Positions 11,633-21,335 are shown, counted from the first letter of the stretch. The stretch: 64,000 nucleotides of DNA from Ruminococcus sp. (GCA_017475555.1 JAFVFL010000022.1:1-64000); one strand, 5' to 3'. Notes: generated by a model from the sequence alone, not told the origin. Translations and numbers: made by a program.

Positions 11633-14362
11633 TCAGTGTTCTATACGTTTATTGTTCACAAGCGAATTTATAGTCGAGCCCTGTATCGTGACCTCTCCGC
11701 TGCCTGAGCCGATATCCACCGGATTAGCGACAAGCATATTGAGAGATACAGCCGAGTCGATTATCGTTATATTTCCGCTTCCTGTCCGGTCACCTATACC
11801 AGCGGCAAAATCGCCCTCAGAATCTATTATTATCTCAGCGTCACGTATTTTGGTATTGAGGCTGCCGTCAAGCGTACCGATACCGGAGTGATTGGCAGAG
11901 CGCATCTTCATTGAGACTTTTCCGCCGCTGATGAGCACGCTGCCCTCGCCCTCGCTCAGAACGCCGATACCGACAGACTGTGCTCCTGTACACGACATTG
12001 TGATATCAGCCTTTGAGGTGATAGTGGAAATGCCCTTGCAGCTGCCGATACCCGTCACCTTGATACCGGAAACCACCATATCGAGCCGGCAGTCGCTGCC
12101 GATATCTATATTCGCATCACCGTTGAAGCTGCCTATCGCAAGACCGTTGTGGGTGTGCATATATATCTTTACAGTACCTGAGGAGAGGGATATATCCGAG
12201 TCATCGTCGTTGTAGCCGCCGCCGATGCACACTGTCTCCATGCTGTTGCAGATTATTTCGAGCGTACCCTGCATATTCACGGCAATATCGCCGTAGCCGT
12301 GGTCGTAATCATTGCCGATCCCGATACCCTCAGAGGCGTAGCAGTCTATAGTCAGGCTGCCCTTTCCGGTAAGCTCGAACTGCGAGCCCATAGGAACGTA
12401 TATGCCCGAATAGCCTATCTTGTTGCTCTTTACGACATTCAGCACGAGCCTTGCATACTCACCGACAGTGATCGTCGGGCGGCTGTTCCCGCTTGCGATA
12501 TTCACATTTTTGAGCGTCAGCTCACAGCTGTGGTTATCCATAACGGATATATTCATCTTCACCTGCTTATCGGAATCTCCGGTAATTGTCAGCTTGCTCT
12601 GATAGATATGTATATCAGTATACTTTTCAAGTGCAAGTCTCAGCAGGTCAAGCTCCGTATCGTTCCTTGCGGCGTATATCTTCTTTGAGCCGTTCGGACG
12701 GGATTCAAGGTTAGTCCGGATTATCTCGTCCTTGATGTCCTTGGAGATACTGTCAAGGAACAAAGGCTTCGGCTTTGAGGTGTAGTAGCCCTGTATAAGG
12801 TCAACGCCGAGCCTTATCACAGTCTTCATCTCCTGCGAGGTCTCAACGCCCTCCGCAAGCGATTGCAGCTGATTATCCCGGCAGAACTCGATTATCTGCG
12901 TGACGAGCTGCTGCTTTTTGAGGTCATTGTGGATATCGGTTATGAGCGACCGGTCGATCTTTACGTAATCCGGTGCGTAATTGAGCAGATTCGAGCTGTT
13001 GGAATAGCCTGTACCGAAATCGTCGATAGCAAGCTGGGAATGTGAGAAGCCGCACCTCTTGCGTATCTTTTCTATAGCCTCCGGAGTTGCGTCGCTGTCC
13101 TCAACTATCTCAACAACGACCTTTTCAAGCAGCTCACCATATGTAAGATACAGGTCGTTGAAGTCGTCATCGGTCAGCAGACTGTTGGACATTGAATTGA
13201 TAAACAGCTTTTTCTGCGTAAAAACAGACTGATTCTCACTCAGCAGCTTCATTGTGTTGAAGAACGTGAGCTTTTCGATGATATACAGACTGTTCTGATT
13301 CTCAGCAATGGCAAGTATCTGCTTCGGGGTCATTTTTATATCCCCGGTCGTTCGCATAAGTGCCTCATAAGCCACTATCTCGCCGGTCTGGGTCTCAACG
13401 ATAGGCTGAAGGCAGTAGGTCAGAAGATTTTCCTGAACAAGCCTTGAGAACATCTGGGCACTCTTATAGGAATCCTTCTCCCTGAGATAATTCTCCTCGG
13501 AGAACCAGTTTATAACGTGCCTCCGGTCAGTTCTTGCTTCATAGAGAGCAAACTCGGAATAATTCACGAGCATATTGAAATCAGCAGCCTCGTCAGGGTA
13601 TGACGAGCAGCCGATAGAGAGCGACAGACGGCTCTTGTCTGAGATGTCGATTATCTCGCCGAAATCGTCCGTGAGGACGCAGTTCTGCACAGCATCGTCC
13701 ATACTGTTGAGCAGATTGTATATCTGCATTTTGTCGCAGTCACGGAACAGTGCGAATATCTCATAATTCGACTTTGAGCCCATGATAACGTTATCGCCGG
13801 CAAAGCTTTTGAGTGCCTCAGCGACAGAGGTTATGCAGCTGTTTGTGCTGTCCACGGTCAGGAACGAGCCGAGCTTCTCGATACCGTTTATATACAGTGT
13901 CGCAAGGCAGCACGACTGCACCTCCGGCAGCAGCTTCCGGACAGTCTGGGAGAACGAGGGGTATGAGGGCAGACGGGTCACCGGGTCGTAATCGACAAAG
14001 CTCCTGTGATCGGATCTTTCGGTGAACATACGGGTATAGTCCTGCACAAAGCCGAGCCATTCCTCGCTGCTCTCATAGATATTCATTTTGATGTATCTGG
14101 TGGTATTGTTGTTGACGAAGCGGTAGATATGCTTCTGTCCCTCCACAGGGCTTTTCGATATCTTTTCAAGCAGGTTGAAAAACTCAAACTCATTGAGCCG
14201 TGAGCCTGAGCAGGAGAGCATTTTGCAGGCAGCATCGTCGATATAGGCAGCCTTTTCTCTTGCGATATATGTAAATGCTCCGATATTTCCCATAAATTGC
14301 TGGAATATCTGCCAGTCATGGCTCAGCGTCGGAGGGTTGTCGGAAAGGTTGAAGATACTCAT
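11633..14362 (-). CDS. EAL phosphodiesterase with degenerate GGDEF and a C-terminal beta-solenoid-like region
   Basis: This 909-residue protein has no signal peptide or membrane segment, so it should be cytosolic. Residues 1-120 are an unassigned sensor-like region. About 122-290 is a GGDEF fold (DYDPVTRLPSYPSF) with the active motif lost (GSKSNYEIF). About 305-535 is an EAL domain with the key residues kept: E333 (EALMR), N389, E418, D447-D448 (DDFGTG), K468, E504 and Q524. It should therefore cleave c-di-GMP. Residues 560-909 hold repeated 20-25-residue units with recurring GIG turns (GIGIGN, CIGGG, AIGS, GIGS, GIGV, GIGT, GIGD). This resembles parallel beta-helix, carbohydrate-binding-type repeats of secreted proteins. 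The ATG at 14362 follows GGAGGTAATT; an ATG 12 bases earlier overlaps that site. Confidence 0.85.
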   Translation of the reverse strand: MSIFNLSDNPPTLSHDWQIFQQFMGNIGAFTYIAREKAAYIDDAACKMLSCSGSRLNEFEFFNLLEKISKSPVEGQKHIYRFVNNNTTRYIKMNIYESSEEWLGFVQDYTRMFTERSDHRSFVDYDPVTRLPSYPSFSQTVRKLLPEVQSCCLATLYINGIEKLGSFLTVDSTNSCITSVAEALKSFAGDNVIMGSKSNYEIFALFRDCDKMQIYNLLNSMDDAVQNCVLTDDFGEIIDISDKSRLSLSIGCSSYPDEAADFNMLVNYSEFALYEARTDRRHVINWFSEENYLREKDSYKSAQMFSRLVQENLLTYCLQPIVETQTGEIVAYEALMRTTGDIKMTPKQILAIAENQNSLYIIEKLTFFNTMKLLSENQSVFTQKKLFINSMSNSLLTDDDFNDLYLTYGELLEKVVVEIVEDSDATPEAIEKIRKRCGFSHSQLAIDDFGTGYSNSSNLLNYAPDYVKIDRSLITDIHNDLKKQQLVTQIIEFCRDNQLQSLAEGVETSQEMKTVIRLGVDLIQGYYTSKPKPLFLDSISKDIKDEIIRTNLESRPNGSKKIYAARNDTELDLLRLALEKYTDIHIYQSKLTITGDSDKQVKMNISVMDNHSCELTLKNVNIASGNSRPTITVGEYARLVLNVVKSNKIGYSGIYVPMGSQFELTGKGSLTIDCYASEGIGIGNDYDHGYGDIAVNMQGTLEIICNSMETVCIGGGYNDDDSDISLSSGTVKIYMHTHNGLAIGSFNGDANIDIGSDCRLDMVVSGIKVTGIGSCKGISTITSKADITMSCTGAQSVGIGVLSEGEGSVLISGGKVSMKMRSANHSGIGTLDGSLNTKIRDAEIIIDSEGDFAAGIGDRTGSGNITIIDSAVSLNMLVANPVDIGSGSGEVTIQGSTINSLVNNKRIEH

Positions 14363-14475
14363 AATTACCTCCATTTGCGTCGATTCCGGCAGTGATCGTA
14401 CTGAAAATAAGCAAAAAAATATGCCGGAAGTGATCGGTTGGCAGCTGTCAGCATACGCACAGCTTATACATTTTT

Positions 14476-14504
14476 ATTATACACCAACGGCGGGACAAAG
14501 TCAA
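14476..14504 (-). promoter_or_regulatory. promoter of the EAL-solenoid gene and ychF
   Basis: On the minus strand: TTGACT (14504-14499), a 17-base spacer, TATAAT (14481-14476). It leaves a leader of about 105 bases. Confidence 0.85.
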
Positions 14505-14844
14505 TCCGTATAAATAAAAAATAATATTAACATAATTCATCATAATGTCCGCTCCCATGACATTGGGGCGAATATATTAACGGGCAGTGTCTTACCCTGT
14601 GCGGAGATCAAAGCTATCCTGCGTTTATACCGAACCTTATCCCGTCATTTTGTCTGTTTCCATTTTTATGATCGGTATTATTGCTCCCCCAACTAAACCT
14701 TGCCAGCCAATGCTCGGCATAAAGAAAATTTCTCTGCGTCAGGAAAACTTGAAATACGTCAGTATTCCTGCGTTTCCCTTCCTTGATAAATTCCCTTTCT
14801 GCCTTCGCCTTTTTGGCAATGTTTAATTGGTGGAGCAATAGCTA
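14505..14844. other. intergenic stretch between divergent promoters, no supported gene
   Basis: About 340 bases separate the two promoters. The first 60 bases are AT-rich. The rest has a composition unlike its neighbours, with no ribosome-site-supported reading frame. A 74-codon minus-strand frame (14614-14838) encodes basic, unrecognised sequence (AKAEREFIKEGKRRN) and lacks a good start, so it may be a decayed gene fragment. Nothing else was recognised. Confidence 0.5.
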
Positions 14845-14873
14845 TTGACTTAGAGCGAAATTGGTGTTAAAAT
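14845..14873 (+). promoter_or_regulatory. promoter of the surface-protein cluster
   Basis: TTGACT (14845-14850), a 17-base spacer, TAAAAT (14868-14873), 85 bases before the first start codon. Confidence 0.8.
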
Positions 14874-14957
14874 AGTATGGGGGAGTACATATCCCGGAAT
14901 ATTTAGTGAAGAATATATTTTATTTCCGGCGGACTGCCGGAGACAGGAGCTGAGAAT

Positions 14958-16829
14958 ATGAAAAATAAATACTTTATGGCGGCAGCTGCTGCATTATGCA
15001 CCCTTGCGGTATCCGCCGGAGCTGCAATGAGCACATCAGCCGCAGAGGAGCCCGTTCCGCCTGAAACATGGCTGGAGGAGAACGGCTGCCTCTACTACTA
15101 CGGCAGCGACGGTCTGCCGGTCACAGGCGTACAGACCATTGACGGAGAGGACTATCTTTTCTCATCAAAGGGAGTTCTCCGCACCGGCTGGCGTACAGTG
15201 AACGGCGTCCGCAGATACTACGACCCGGAGACAGGCAAGCCGGTGTACGGCTGGCTCGACTACTGCGGCAGGAGGTATTATCTTGCTGATACCGGCAAGC
15301 TGACCGATCAGCCTCTCTACGACGAGGACGTTGAAAAGAGGTATATACTTGACGATTTCGGCAGCATAGTCACAGAGCAGGGCTTCATCGAGTCGGAGGG
15401 AAGGCAGTATTATATAACTGATGACGGCTCGGCTGCGACCGGTGAGGTAAGCATTGAGGGAAGTGAGTATCTCTTCGGCGAGGACAGTGCTCAGCTGACG
15501 GGCTGGCAGACCGACAAGGACGGACACCGCTTCTACTATGATGAGGAAAGCGGAAAAAAGCTCACAGGCTTGCAGGATATAGACGGCTCGCTGTACTATA
15601 TCGACGCTGCGGAGGGTGTACAGACCGGCTTCAGGACTGTGGACGGCACCAACTACCATTTCAGCAGCACCTCCGGAGCAGCTGATATCGGACTGACTGA
15701 GATCGACGGGGCTTCATATTACTTCGATACAGCAGGAGCTATGCAGAGCGGCTGGATAGTATTCGACGAGGGTGTGAGATACTTTGCCATAGGCAACGGC
15801 AAAATGCTCACCGGTAAGCAGTCCATAAACAACAAGCGGTATTTCTTTGACGAGAACGGAATAATGATGACCGGGCGTATAGTCATAAGCGGCGAGAAGT
15901 ATTACTTTGACGAGAACGGCGTACTCCAGACCGGCTTTATAACCTTCGACGACGGGACGTACTATTTCAACGGCAACGGCGTTATGCAGACCGGTATCAT
16001 CACTATCAGCGGCAGCGGCTACTGCTTCGGCACTGACGGAGTTATGCAGACAGGCTGGTTCAACTATGACGGGGCAAGATACTATGCCGACACGGACGGA
16101 AAGATCTCGACCGGCTTCAGGACGATAGGCGGCAGCACATACTATTTCGCATCTGACGGAAAGCTCTGCACAGGCAGGCTCGTGATAAATGACAGCAAGT
16201 ATTATTTCAACGAAAACGGCGTTATGCAGACCGGGTGGGTGACACTCTCCGACGGAAAGTATTATTTCGGTACTGACGGAAAAATGGTCACCGGCTGGCA
16301 GGTGATAAACAATATCCGCTACCATTTTAACACAACGAGCGGAAAGCTTGATACGAACATGATGCTCGACGGCTACAACATCGCCGCTGACGGAAGTGCG
16401 ACTGCCTTTTCAGCTGCACAGAAGACTGCTCAGAGCGTCCTCAGTGCCAACGGCACGAGCGTTTCTGCGATCTATAACTATGTAAGAAGCCACAACAGCT
16501 ACAAGTACATAGAGGCTACCAAGTCCCTCGCAACGATACAGTCCTACGGCTGGCAGTATTTCGCAAACTACGCCTTCAGCAACAGATATGTTGTATGCTA
16601 CTATTTTGCAGCCGTGACCGACTGTCTCTTCAAGCAGGCAGGCTACGAGTCGCAGATAATCTACGGTACAGGAAGAGGCACTACCGACCATTACTGGAAT
16701 CAGGTCAAGATAGACGGCATATGGTACAATGTTGATACCTGCAACGGCTACTACCTCGCATCTGACAGCTACCTCATGAGTCAGAATTATACATGGAAGC
16801 AGTATCTTCCGGGAATAAAATACTATTGA
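14958..16829 (+). CDS. secreted cell-wall/glucan-binding repeat protein with C-terminal transglutaminase-like domain
   Basis: This 623-residue secreted protein has a signal peptide (KYFMAAAAALCTLAVSAGAA, cleaved near residue 30). Residues 35-475 are about twenty 20-residue repeats rich in Tyr, Phe and Gly (YYFDENGVLQTGF pattern), the choline-binding/glucan-binding repeat type that binds wall polymers or glucans. The C-terminal 150 residues resemble a transglutaminase-like fold, with a candidate triad C547 (VVCYYFAA), H578 (DHYWNQV) and D593 (NVDTC). Such domains can be proteases, cross-linkers or binding modules. GGAGCTGAG lies upstream of the ATG. The next gene follows after 19 bases. The repeat family is clear; the enzymatic assignment is inference. 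Confidence 0.88.
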   Translation: MKNKYFMAAAAALCTLAVSAGAAMSTSAAEEPVPPETWLEENGCLYYYGSDGLPVTGVQTIDGEDYLFSSKGVLRTGWRTVNGVRRYYDPETGKPVYGWLDYCGRRYYLADTGKLTDQPLYDEDVEKRYILDDFGSIVTEQGFIESEGRQYYITDDGSAATGEVSIEGSEYLFGEDSAQLTGWQTDKDGHRFYYDEESGKKLTGLQDIDGSLYYIDAAEGVQTGFRTVDGTNYHFSSTSGAADIGLTEIDGASYYFDTAGAMQSGWIVFDEGVRYFAIGNGKMLTGKQSINNKRYFFDENGIMMTGRIVISGEKYYFDENGVLQTGFITFDDGTYYFNGNGVMQTGIITISGSGYCFGTDGVMQTGWFNYDGARYYADTDGKISTGFRTIGGSTYYFASDGKLCTGRLVINDSKYYFNENGVMQTGWVTLSDGKYYFGTDGKMVTGWQVINNIRYHFNTTSGKLDTNMMLDGYNIAADGSATAFSAAQKTAQSVLSANGTSVSAIYNYVRSHNSYKYIEATKSLATIQSYGWQYFANYAFSNRYVVCYYFAAVTDCLFKQAGYESQIIYGTGRGTTDHYWNQVKIDGIWYNVDTCNGYYLASDSYLMSQNYTWKQYLPGIKYY

Positions 16830-16848
16830 TAGATCAGGAGAACAGGAA

Positions 16849-17658
16849 ATGAAAAGAAGTATAGCGATCATTGCAGCAGTATCACTTCTCTGCACGGCAG
16901 CTGTGTCGTGCGGAAAGGACGAGACACCGGACAGCAGCTCAGAGCAGATAGTCCTTGAGCTGCCGGAGACTGAGATCGAAGCAGCTACTGATGCCGGTGA
17001 GACAGCTGAGACTACTACAGAAGAAGCTGAGAAAACCACCGAAAAGGCTGAAAAGACCAAGGCTGCGGAGACAACGGCAGCTGAAACTACCGAAACGACG
17101 ACTACAGCCGCAGCAGAGGAGCCGGCTGCTGAGGAGCCGGAGGATACAGACGGAGAGCAGCCTGAGACACCAGCGGAGGAAACTCCTGAGGAGCCGCAGC
17201 AGTCCGCAGAGCCTGACCCGGAGCCTGTACAGGAGCCTGAGCCTGCCGAGCCGGACAATAATACACAGACCGGAATGGCGTTCAGCTACGACACACTCGG
17301 CAGCAATGCCGGAATGGTCATAGAGGCACTCGGTCAGCCGAAGGATACCCTCACAGCAGCAGGCTGCTTCACGAACGGAGCAGACGAAAAGGACTACATA
17401 TATGATGATATAGAGATAAAATGCTATGTCATCGGCGGAGTTGAATATATCTATAACATCGTTATCAAGGGCGGAGACTATGCAACTCCGGAGGGTATAC
17501 GCCCCGGAAGCAGCAGAAGCGAGGCAGAGGCTGTGTACGGAAGCGGTGAGACCTACGGCGATATGGTCGTATATTTCAACGGTGACAAGGAGCTTGATAT
17601 TACCTACAGCGGCGATACAGCTGTTACAGTAGAGTATTATATGAACCCGAACGCATAA
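16849..17658 (+). CDS. lipoprotein with acidic Thr/Pro-rich stalk, unknown C-terminal domain
   Basis: This 269-residue exported protein starts with a lipoprotein-type signal (SLLCTAAVSCGKD, lipid Cys at residue 21). Residues 25-140 are low complexity (Glu, Thr, Ala, Pro), probably a flexible stalk across the wall. Residues 145-269 form a globular domain (MAFSYDTLGSNAGMVIEALG, then GIRPGSSRSEAEAVYG) containing two halves that each begin with a turn and helix. This vaguely recalls SmpA-type or copper-amine-oxidase-like modules, but I do not recognise the family. It sits between the repeat protein and the O-acyltransferase in one operon. Confidence 0.7.
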   Translation: MKRSIAIIAAVSLLCTAAVSCGKDETPDSSSEQIVLELPETEIEAATDAGETAETTTEEAEKTTEKAEKTKAAETTAAETTETTTTAAAEEPAAEEPEDTDGEQPETPAEETPEEPQQSAEPDPEPVQEPEPAEPDNNTQTGMAFSYDTLGSNAGMVIEALGQPKDTLTAAGCFTNGADEKDYIYDDIEIKCYVIGGVEYIYNIVIKGGDYATPEGIRPGSSRSEAEAVYGSGETYGDMVVYFNGDKELDITYSGDTAVTVEYYMNPNA

Positions 17659-17670
17659 GGAGGAGAAGGC

Positions 17671-19074
17671 TTGGTTTTCAGCAGTCCCGTATTTCTATTC
17701 ATCTTCCTTACCTCGGTATATATCCTTTACAGGATAATTCCCGGAATGACGGCAAAAAATGTGCTTCTGCTCGTTTTCAGCCTTGCGTTCTACGCCTACG
17801 GTGAGCCGAAAGCAGTGCTCCTCATGCTGTTGTCTATCTGCATGAATTATCTCTTCGGGCTTGGCATGAAGCAGGAGAACAGGCACAGACGGCTTCTTCT
17901 CGCAGCGGCAGTTACGGCGAACCTGCTTATGCTCGGCGTGTTCAAGTATGCCGCATTCGGTGCGGAGCTTATAAACACGATACCGTTCATAAACGTCAGA
18001 GTTCCCTCGATAGCCCTGCCTATCGGCATAAGCTTCTACACCTTTCAGGCTATGTCCTACGTTATCGACTCTTACAAGGACCCGGCGTACATCCAGAAAA
18101 ACCTATACAAGCTCGCTCTCTATATCACACTGTTCCCGCAGCTCATTGCAGGGCCTATCGTAAAATACTACGACGTTGCAGAACAGATAGACTCCCGGAC
18201 AGTGACCCCAGAGCAGACAGCCGCAGGTATCAGAAGATTCATTGCCGGTCTTTCAAAAAAGCTCCTGATCGCCAATACAATGGCGGCGGCGGCAGACTAT
18301 GTGTACTCACTGAGCACCGCAGAGCTGTCCGTTCCGCTTGCGTGGCTCGGTGCAGTATCGTATCTCTTCCAGATATACTTCGATTTCAGCGGCTACAGTG
18401 ATATGGCGATAGGGCTTGGGGCTATGTTCGGGTTCAGGTTCAGGGAAAACTTCGAGCACCCGTATATATCGCAGTCCATGCAGGAATTCTGGCGGCGGTG
18501 GCACATCTCCGTATCAACATGGTTCAAGGAATACCTGTATATCCCCCTCGGCGGCAACCGGAGGGGTAAGCTCCGCACCGCCCTCAACAAGCTGATCGTG
18601 TTCTTCTGCACCGGTCTGTGGCATGGTGCGAGCATGAATTTTGTGGTGTGGGGACTTCTCAACGGAGCGTTCATGATGCTCGAATCCTACGGCATACTGA
18701 AGCCGCAGAAATGGCTCAGACCATTCCGGCACATCTATGCGGTTCTCGTCACCGTTATCGCATTCGTGTTCTTCCGTGCAGATGACCTTCCGACAGCCTG
18801 CCGGTTTATCGGGCATATGTTCGTCCCCTCCGGCAGCAGCGTGCAGACGGCAATGTTCCTCAGACAGCTCACGCCGATGTATCTTGTAATGCTTGAAATG
18901 GCGGTACTTTTCTCAATGCCGGTCGTTTCGTGGTGCAAAAAATACTTTTCCGGAAAAAAGGCAGCGGCAGCACTCGACGCCTGCTCCTATGCGGTATCTC
19001 TCGTACTGCTTGCGGTCTGCATTATCACGATGTCCTCCGCTTCATATGACCCGTTCATATATTTCAGGTTTTAG
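17671..19074 (+). CDS. MBOAT-family polysaccharide O-acyltransferase (AlgI-like)
   Basis: This 467-residue polytopic membrane enzyme is predicted to move acetyl groups across the membrane onto a surface polysaccharide. FSSPVFLFIFLTSVYILYRI at the N-terminus, FWRRWHISVSTWFKEYLYIP and TGLWHGASMNFVVWG, with the conserved His, are diagnostic of the AlgI/DltB group. The start is a TTG at 17671 just after AAGGAGGAG, and the N-terminus then aligns with the family. The adjacent gene encodes the DHHW/AlgJ-like partner that normally works with such enzymes. The acceptor glycan is unknown. Confidence 0.93.
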   Translation: MVFSSPVFLFIFLTSVYILYRIIPGMTAKNVLLLVFSLAFYAYGEPKAVLLMLLSICMNYLFGLGMKQENRHRRLLLAAAVTANLLMLGVFKYAAFGAELINTIPFINVRVPSIALPIGISFYTFQAMSYVIDSYKDPAYIQKNLYKLALYITLFPQLIAGPIVKYYDVAEQIDSRTVTPEQTAAGIRRFIAGLSKKLLIANTMAAAADYVYSLSTAELSVPLAWLGAVSYLFQIYFDFSGYSDMAIGLGAMFGFRFRENFEHPYISQSMQEFWRRWHISVSTWFKEYLYIPLGGNRRGKLRTALNKLIVFFCTGLWHGASMNFVVWGLLNGAFMMLESYGILKPQKWLRPFRHIYAVLVTVIAFVFFRADDLPTACRFIGHMFVPSGSSVQTAMFLRQLTPMYLVMLEMAVLFSMPVVSWCKKYFSGKKAAAALDACSYAVSLVLLAVCIITMSSASYDPFIYFRF

Positions 19075-19086
19075 GAGGCGGCAGAA

Positions 19087-20517
19087 ATGAAGAAAAATAC
19101 ACTTTACAGGATATATTCTGCCGTTTTTATCGGTGCCTGTATCGCTCCGGCGGTACTCATGCCGTTTTCCAGCTCTGACGGCTCAATGGAAAAGCGTGAG
19201 CTTGCGAAGGCTCCGTCCCTGCACAGCGAGGACGGCAGTCTCAATGAGCAGTTTTTCTCTCAGTTCGATGACTGGTTTTCGGAGCATTTTGCTTTCCGTC
19301 AGCAGCTCGTTACGGCTGACGGCAGATTAAAGACCGCACTTTTCAATACCTCGCCGGACACAGATGTGATATACGGCACTGACGGCTGGCTGTATTACGG
19401 CGAAACTACGGACGATTTCCTGAATATCAACACTCTCTCGCAGAGAGAGATAAACGGCATCGTGCATGACCTGAGGCTTGTGGACGAATACTGCCGGTCG
19501 CTGGGTGCGGATTTTATTTTCACTGTCGCACCGAACAAAAGCTCGGTATACCCTGAGCATATGCCGTCAAATTACGCTCCGGCAGACGAGCCGGACAATT
19601 ACGCTCTGCTTTCATCACAGCTGAGCGATACAGATTTCTTCTGTGATATGAAGGACGCTCTCATCTCAGCCGGGTCGAACATACCGCTCTATCACAAGAC
19701 CGACACCCACTGGAACGGACTTGGAGCTTATGCCGGACACACCGCACTTATGCGTATGCTGGGGCATGATGTATGTCCGGCTGGTGACTGGTACACAAGG
19801 GACGACAGGCTCGGTGACCTTGCAGCGATGATATACCCTTCAGAACCGGCAAAGGACACTCAGGTCTACAGCAGCTATGAGTACACCTACAGCTATCAGG
19901 GGCGTTTCCGTGCTCTTGACGACATCACGATAAATACCATAAGCCCGTCCGGCAGCGGAGATCTGCTGATGTTCAGGGACTCCTACGGCGAGGCGATACT
20001 GCCGTATATGGCTGAGGTCTTTGAAACGGCAGAGTTTTCAAGAGTTGTGCCGTACCGGATAGAAAATATCGGCTCAGACGGATATGACACGGTGATACTG
20101 GAGATAGTCGAGCGGAATATCCCCCGGCTTGCGGCTTCCTCACCGATAATGCCAGCACCGGAGGTACAGCTCCCGGACGGTAATGCACAGGCATGGCTCG
20201 GAGAGCTTGACGAAAAGGAAAATTCCTCACGCTTCGGCGGACTTACGATAAAAGCCGAAGAAAGCGGCAGCTATATCCGCATTTACGGTGCTCTTCCGGA
20301 GCTTTTCTTCTCCGACAGCAGCCACCGCATACTCATTACAGCCGGAGAGAGCACCTACGAGGCGTTCTGCGGCAGCGAGCTTGCTGACTCCGGAAACGGC
20401 TTTTCGGCATATCTCCCGGCAGATACAGATATTTCGGCATTCACGGTCATCTGCGATAATGCTGAGGGTGCTGATATGAGCGTGTGGGTCACAGAGGATA
20501 TGCTGAGCAATGACTAA
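19087..20517 (+). CDS. DHHW-family (AlgJ/AlgX-like) extracellular acetylation partner
   Basis: This 476-residue protein has an N-terminal membrane anchor (residues 5-25) and a large extracellular SGNH-hydrolase-like domain. YHKTDTHWNGLGAYAGH is the DHHW-type motif (DTHW here) and LLMFRDSYGEAILPYMAE carries the conserved Ser-containing segment. The family completes O-acetylation of exopolysaccharide, in partnership with an MBOAT protein such as the one 12 bases upstream. AGGAGGCGG precedes the ATG. Confidence 0.88.
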   Translation: MKKNTLYRIYSAVFIGACIAPAVLMPFSSSDGSMEKRELAKAPSLHSEDGSLNEQFFSQFDDWFSEHFAFRQQLVTADGRLKTALFNTSPDTDVIYGTDGWLYYGETTDDFLNINTLSQREINGIVHDLRLVDEYCRSLGADFIFTVAPNKSSVYPEHMPSNYAPADEPDNYALLSSQLSDTDFFCDMKDALISAGSNIPLYHKTDTHWNGLGAYAGHTALMRMLGHDVCPAGDWYTRDDRLGDLAAMIYPSEPAKDTQVYSSYEYTYSYQGRFRALDDITINTISPSGSGDLLMFRDSYGEAILPYMAEVFETAEFSRVVPYRIENIGSDGYDTVILEIVERNIPRLAASSPIMPAPEVQLPDGNAQAWLGELDEKENSSRFGGLTIKAEESGSYIRIYGALPELFFSDSSHRILITAGESTYEAFCGSELADSGNGFSAYLPADTDISAFTVICDNAEGADMSVWVTEDMLSND

Positions 20518-20541
20518 CGGAATAATGAAAGGAACGATAGT

Positions 20542-21261
20542 ATGAAAAAGATCGGTATTCTTGCGGCGGCAGCCGTACTTTGTGCAGTGCCTGTTACAGC
20601 AGGTGCAGCAGAGCCGCAGACACCTGTATTTGAATATTTCAACGAAAATGATGTGAACGGCACTGTCTCGCTCACTCTCCCGGAGGATCTGACGGCTGAT
20701 GTATCCATAAGCTTTGACTCACCTGAGGGCACGGGCTTTGAGTATTACTCAGCTGCGGGACTTACCGGCGGCGAGTTTACCTTTGATATAGAGGGCAGAG
20801 ATACGGCTGACGGCGATTTCAGGGATTACACTCTCCGCCTTGATATTACCGGGGGTGAGTATAACACGGCTATGGTGTACACCGACAAGTTCAATATCCC
20901 GGATATCGACAGCAGCGAGGAGCCTGTGACGCTTTCGTATGTCTTTTCCGCAGACGACGCATACACCGGGAATCTCTTTGATACAAAGGAGACTGACGGC
21001 GTTAAAAGCGTAGCTCTGCACATCAACGGACTGCTGAAGGGCGATGTTGACGGTGACAGAATGGTGAGTGCGGCTGATGCGTCGCTGGTATTGCAGGAAT
21101 ACGCAGCACTTTCGACGGGTGATAAGAGCATTCTCACGGAGGATCAGAGCCTCGTCGCAGACGTTACGGGAGACAGCCTCATCGGCTCAGATGATGCTTC
21201 GTGGATACTTTCGTACTACTCAATGGCAGCAACGGGAGCAGTCCCGGTGTGGGGAGCATAA
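20542..21261 (+). CDS. secreted dockerin-containing protein, unknown N-terminal domain
   Basis: This 239-residue protein has a signal peptide (MKKIGILAAAAVLCAVPVTA). Residues 25-165 are a beta-rich domain of unknown family. Residues 168-232 are a type I dockerin with two calcium-binding repeats: DVDGDRMVSAADASLVLQEY and DVTGDSLIGSDDASWILSYY. Dockerins plug proteins into cohesins of a scaffoldin, so the product should join a cellulosome-like or wall-attached complex. It closes the surface operon, 24 bases after the DHHW gene. Confidence 0.85.
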   Translation: MKKIGILAAAAVLCAVPVTAGAAEPQTPVFEYFNENDVNGTVSLTLPEDLTADVSISFDSPEGTGFEYYSAAGLTGGEFTFDIEGRDTADGDFRDYTLRLDITGGEYNTAMVYTDKFNIPDIDSSEEPVTLSYVFSADDAYTGNLFDTKETDGVKSVALHINGLLKGDVDGDRMVSAADASLVLQEYAALSTGDKSILTEDQSLVADVTGDSLIGSDDASWILSYYSMAATGAVPVWGA

Positions 21262-21276
21262 AAGCATGACATAGTA

Positions 21277-21324
21277 ACAGCACAGCAGCCGGCAAAGCTA
21301 TTTGTCGGTTGCTGTTTGTGCTGT
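21277..21324. terminator. long hairpin after the surface cluster, no T-run
   Basis: A stem of 13 bp (21284-21296 with 21301-21313, two G-U pairs) has a 4-base loop. Outside a 4-base bulge a further 7 bp pair (ACAGCAC with GTGCTGT). No U-tract follows, so it may be a processing or stability hairpin rather than a classic terminator. Confidence 0.5.
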
Positions 21325-21335
21325 GCAGAGACAGC

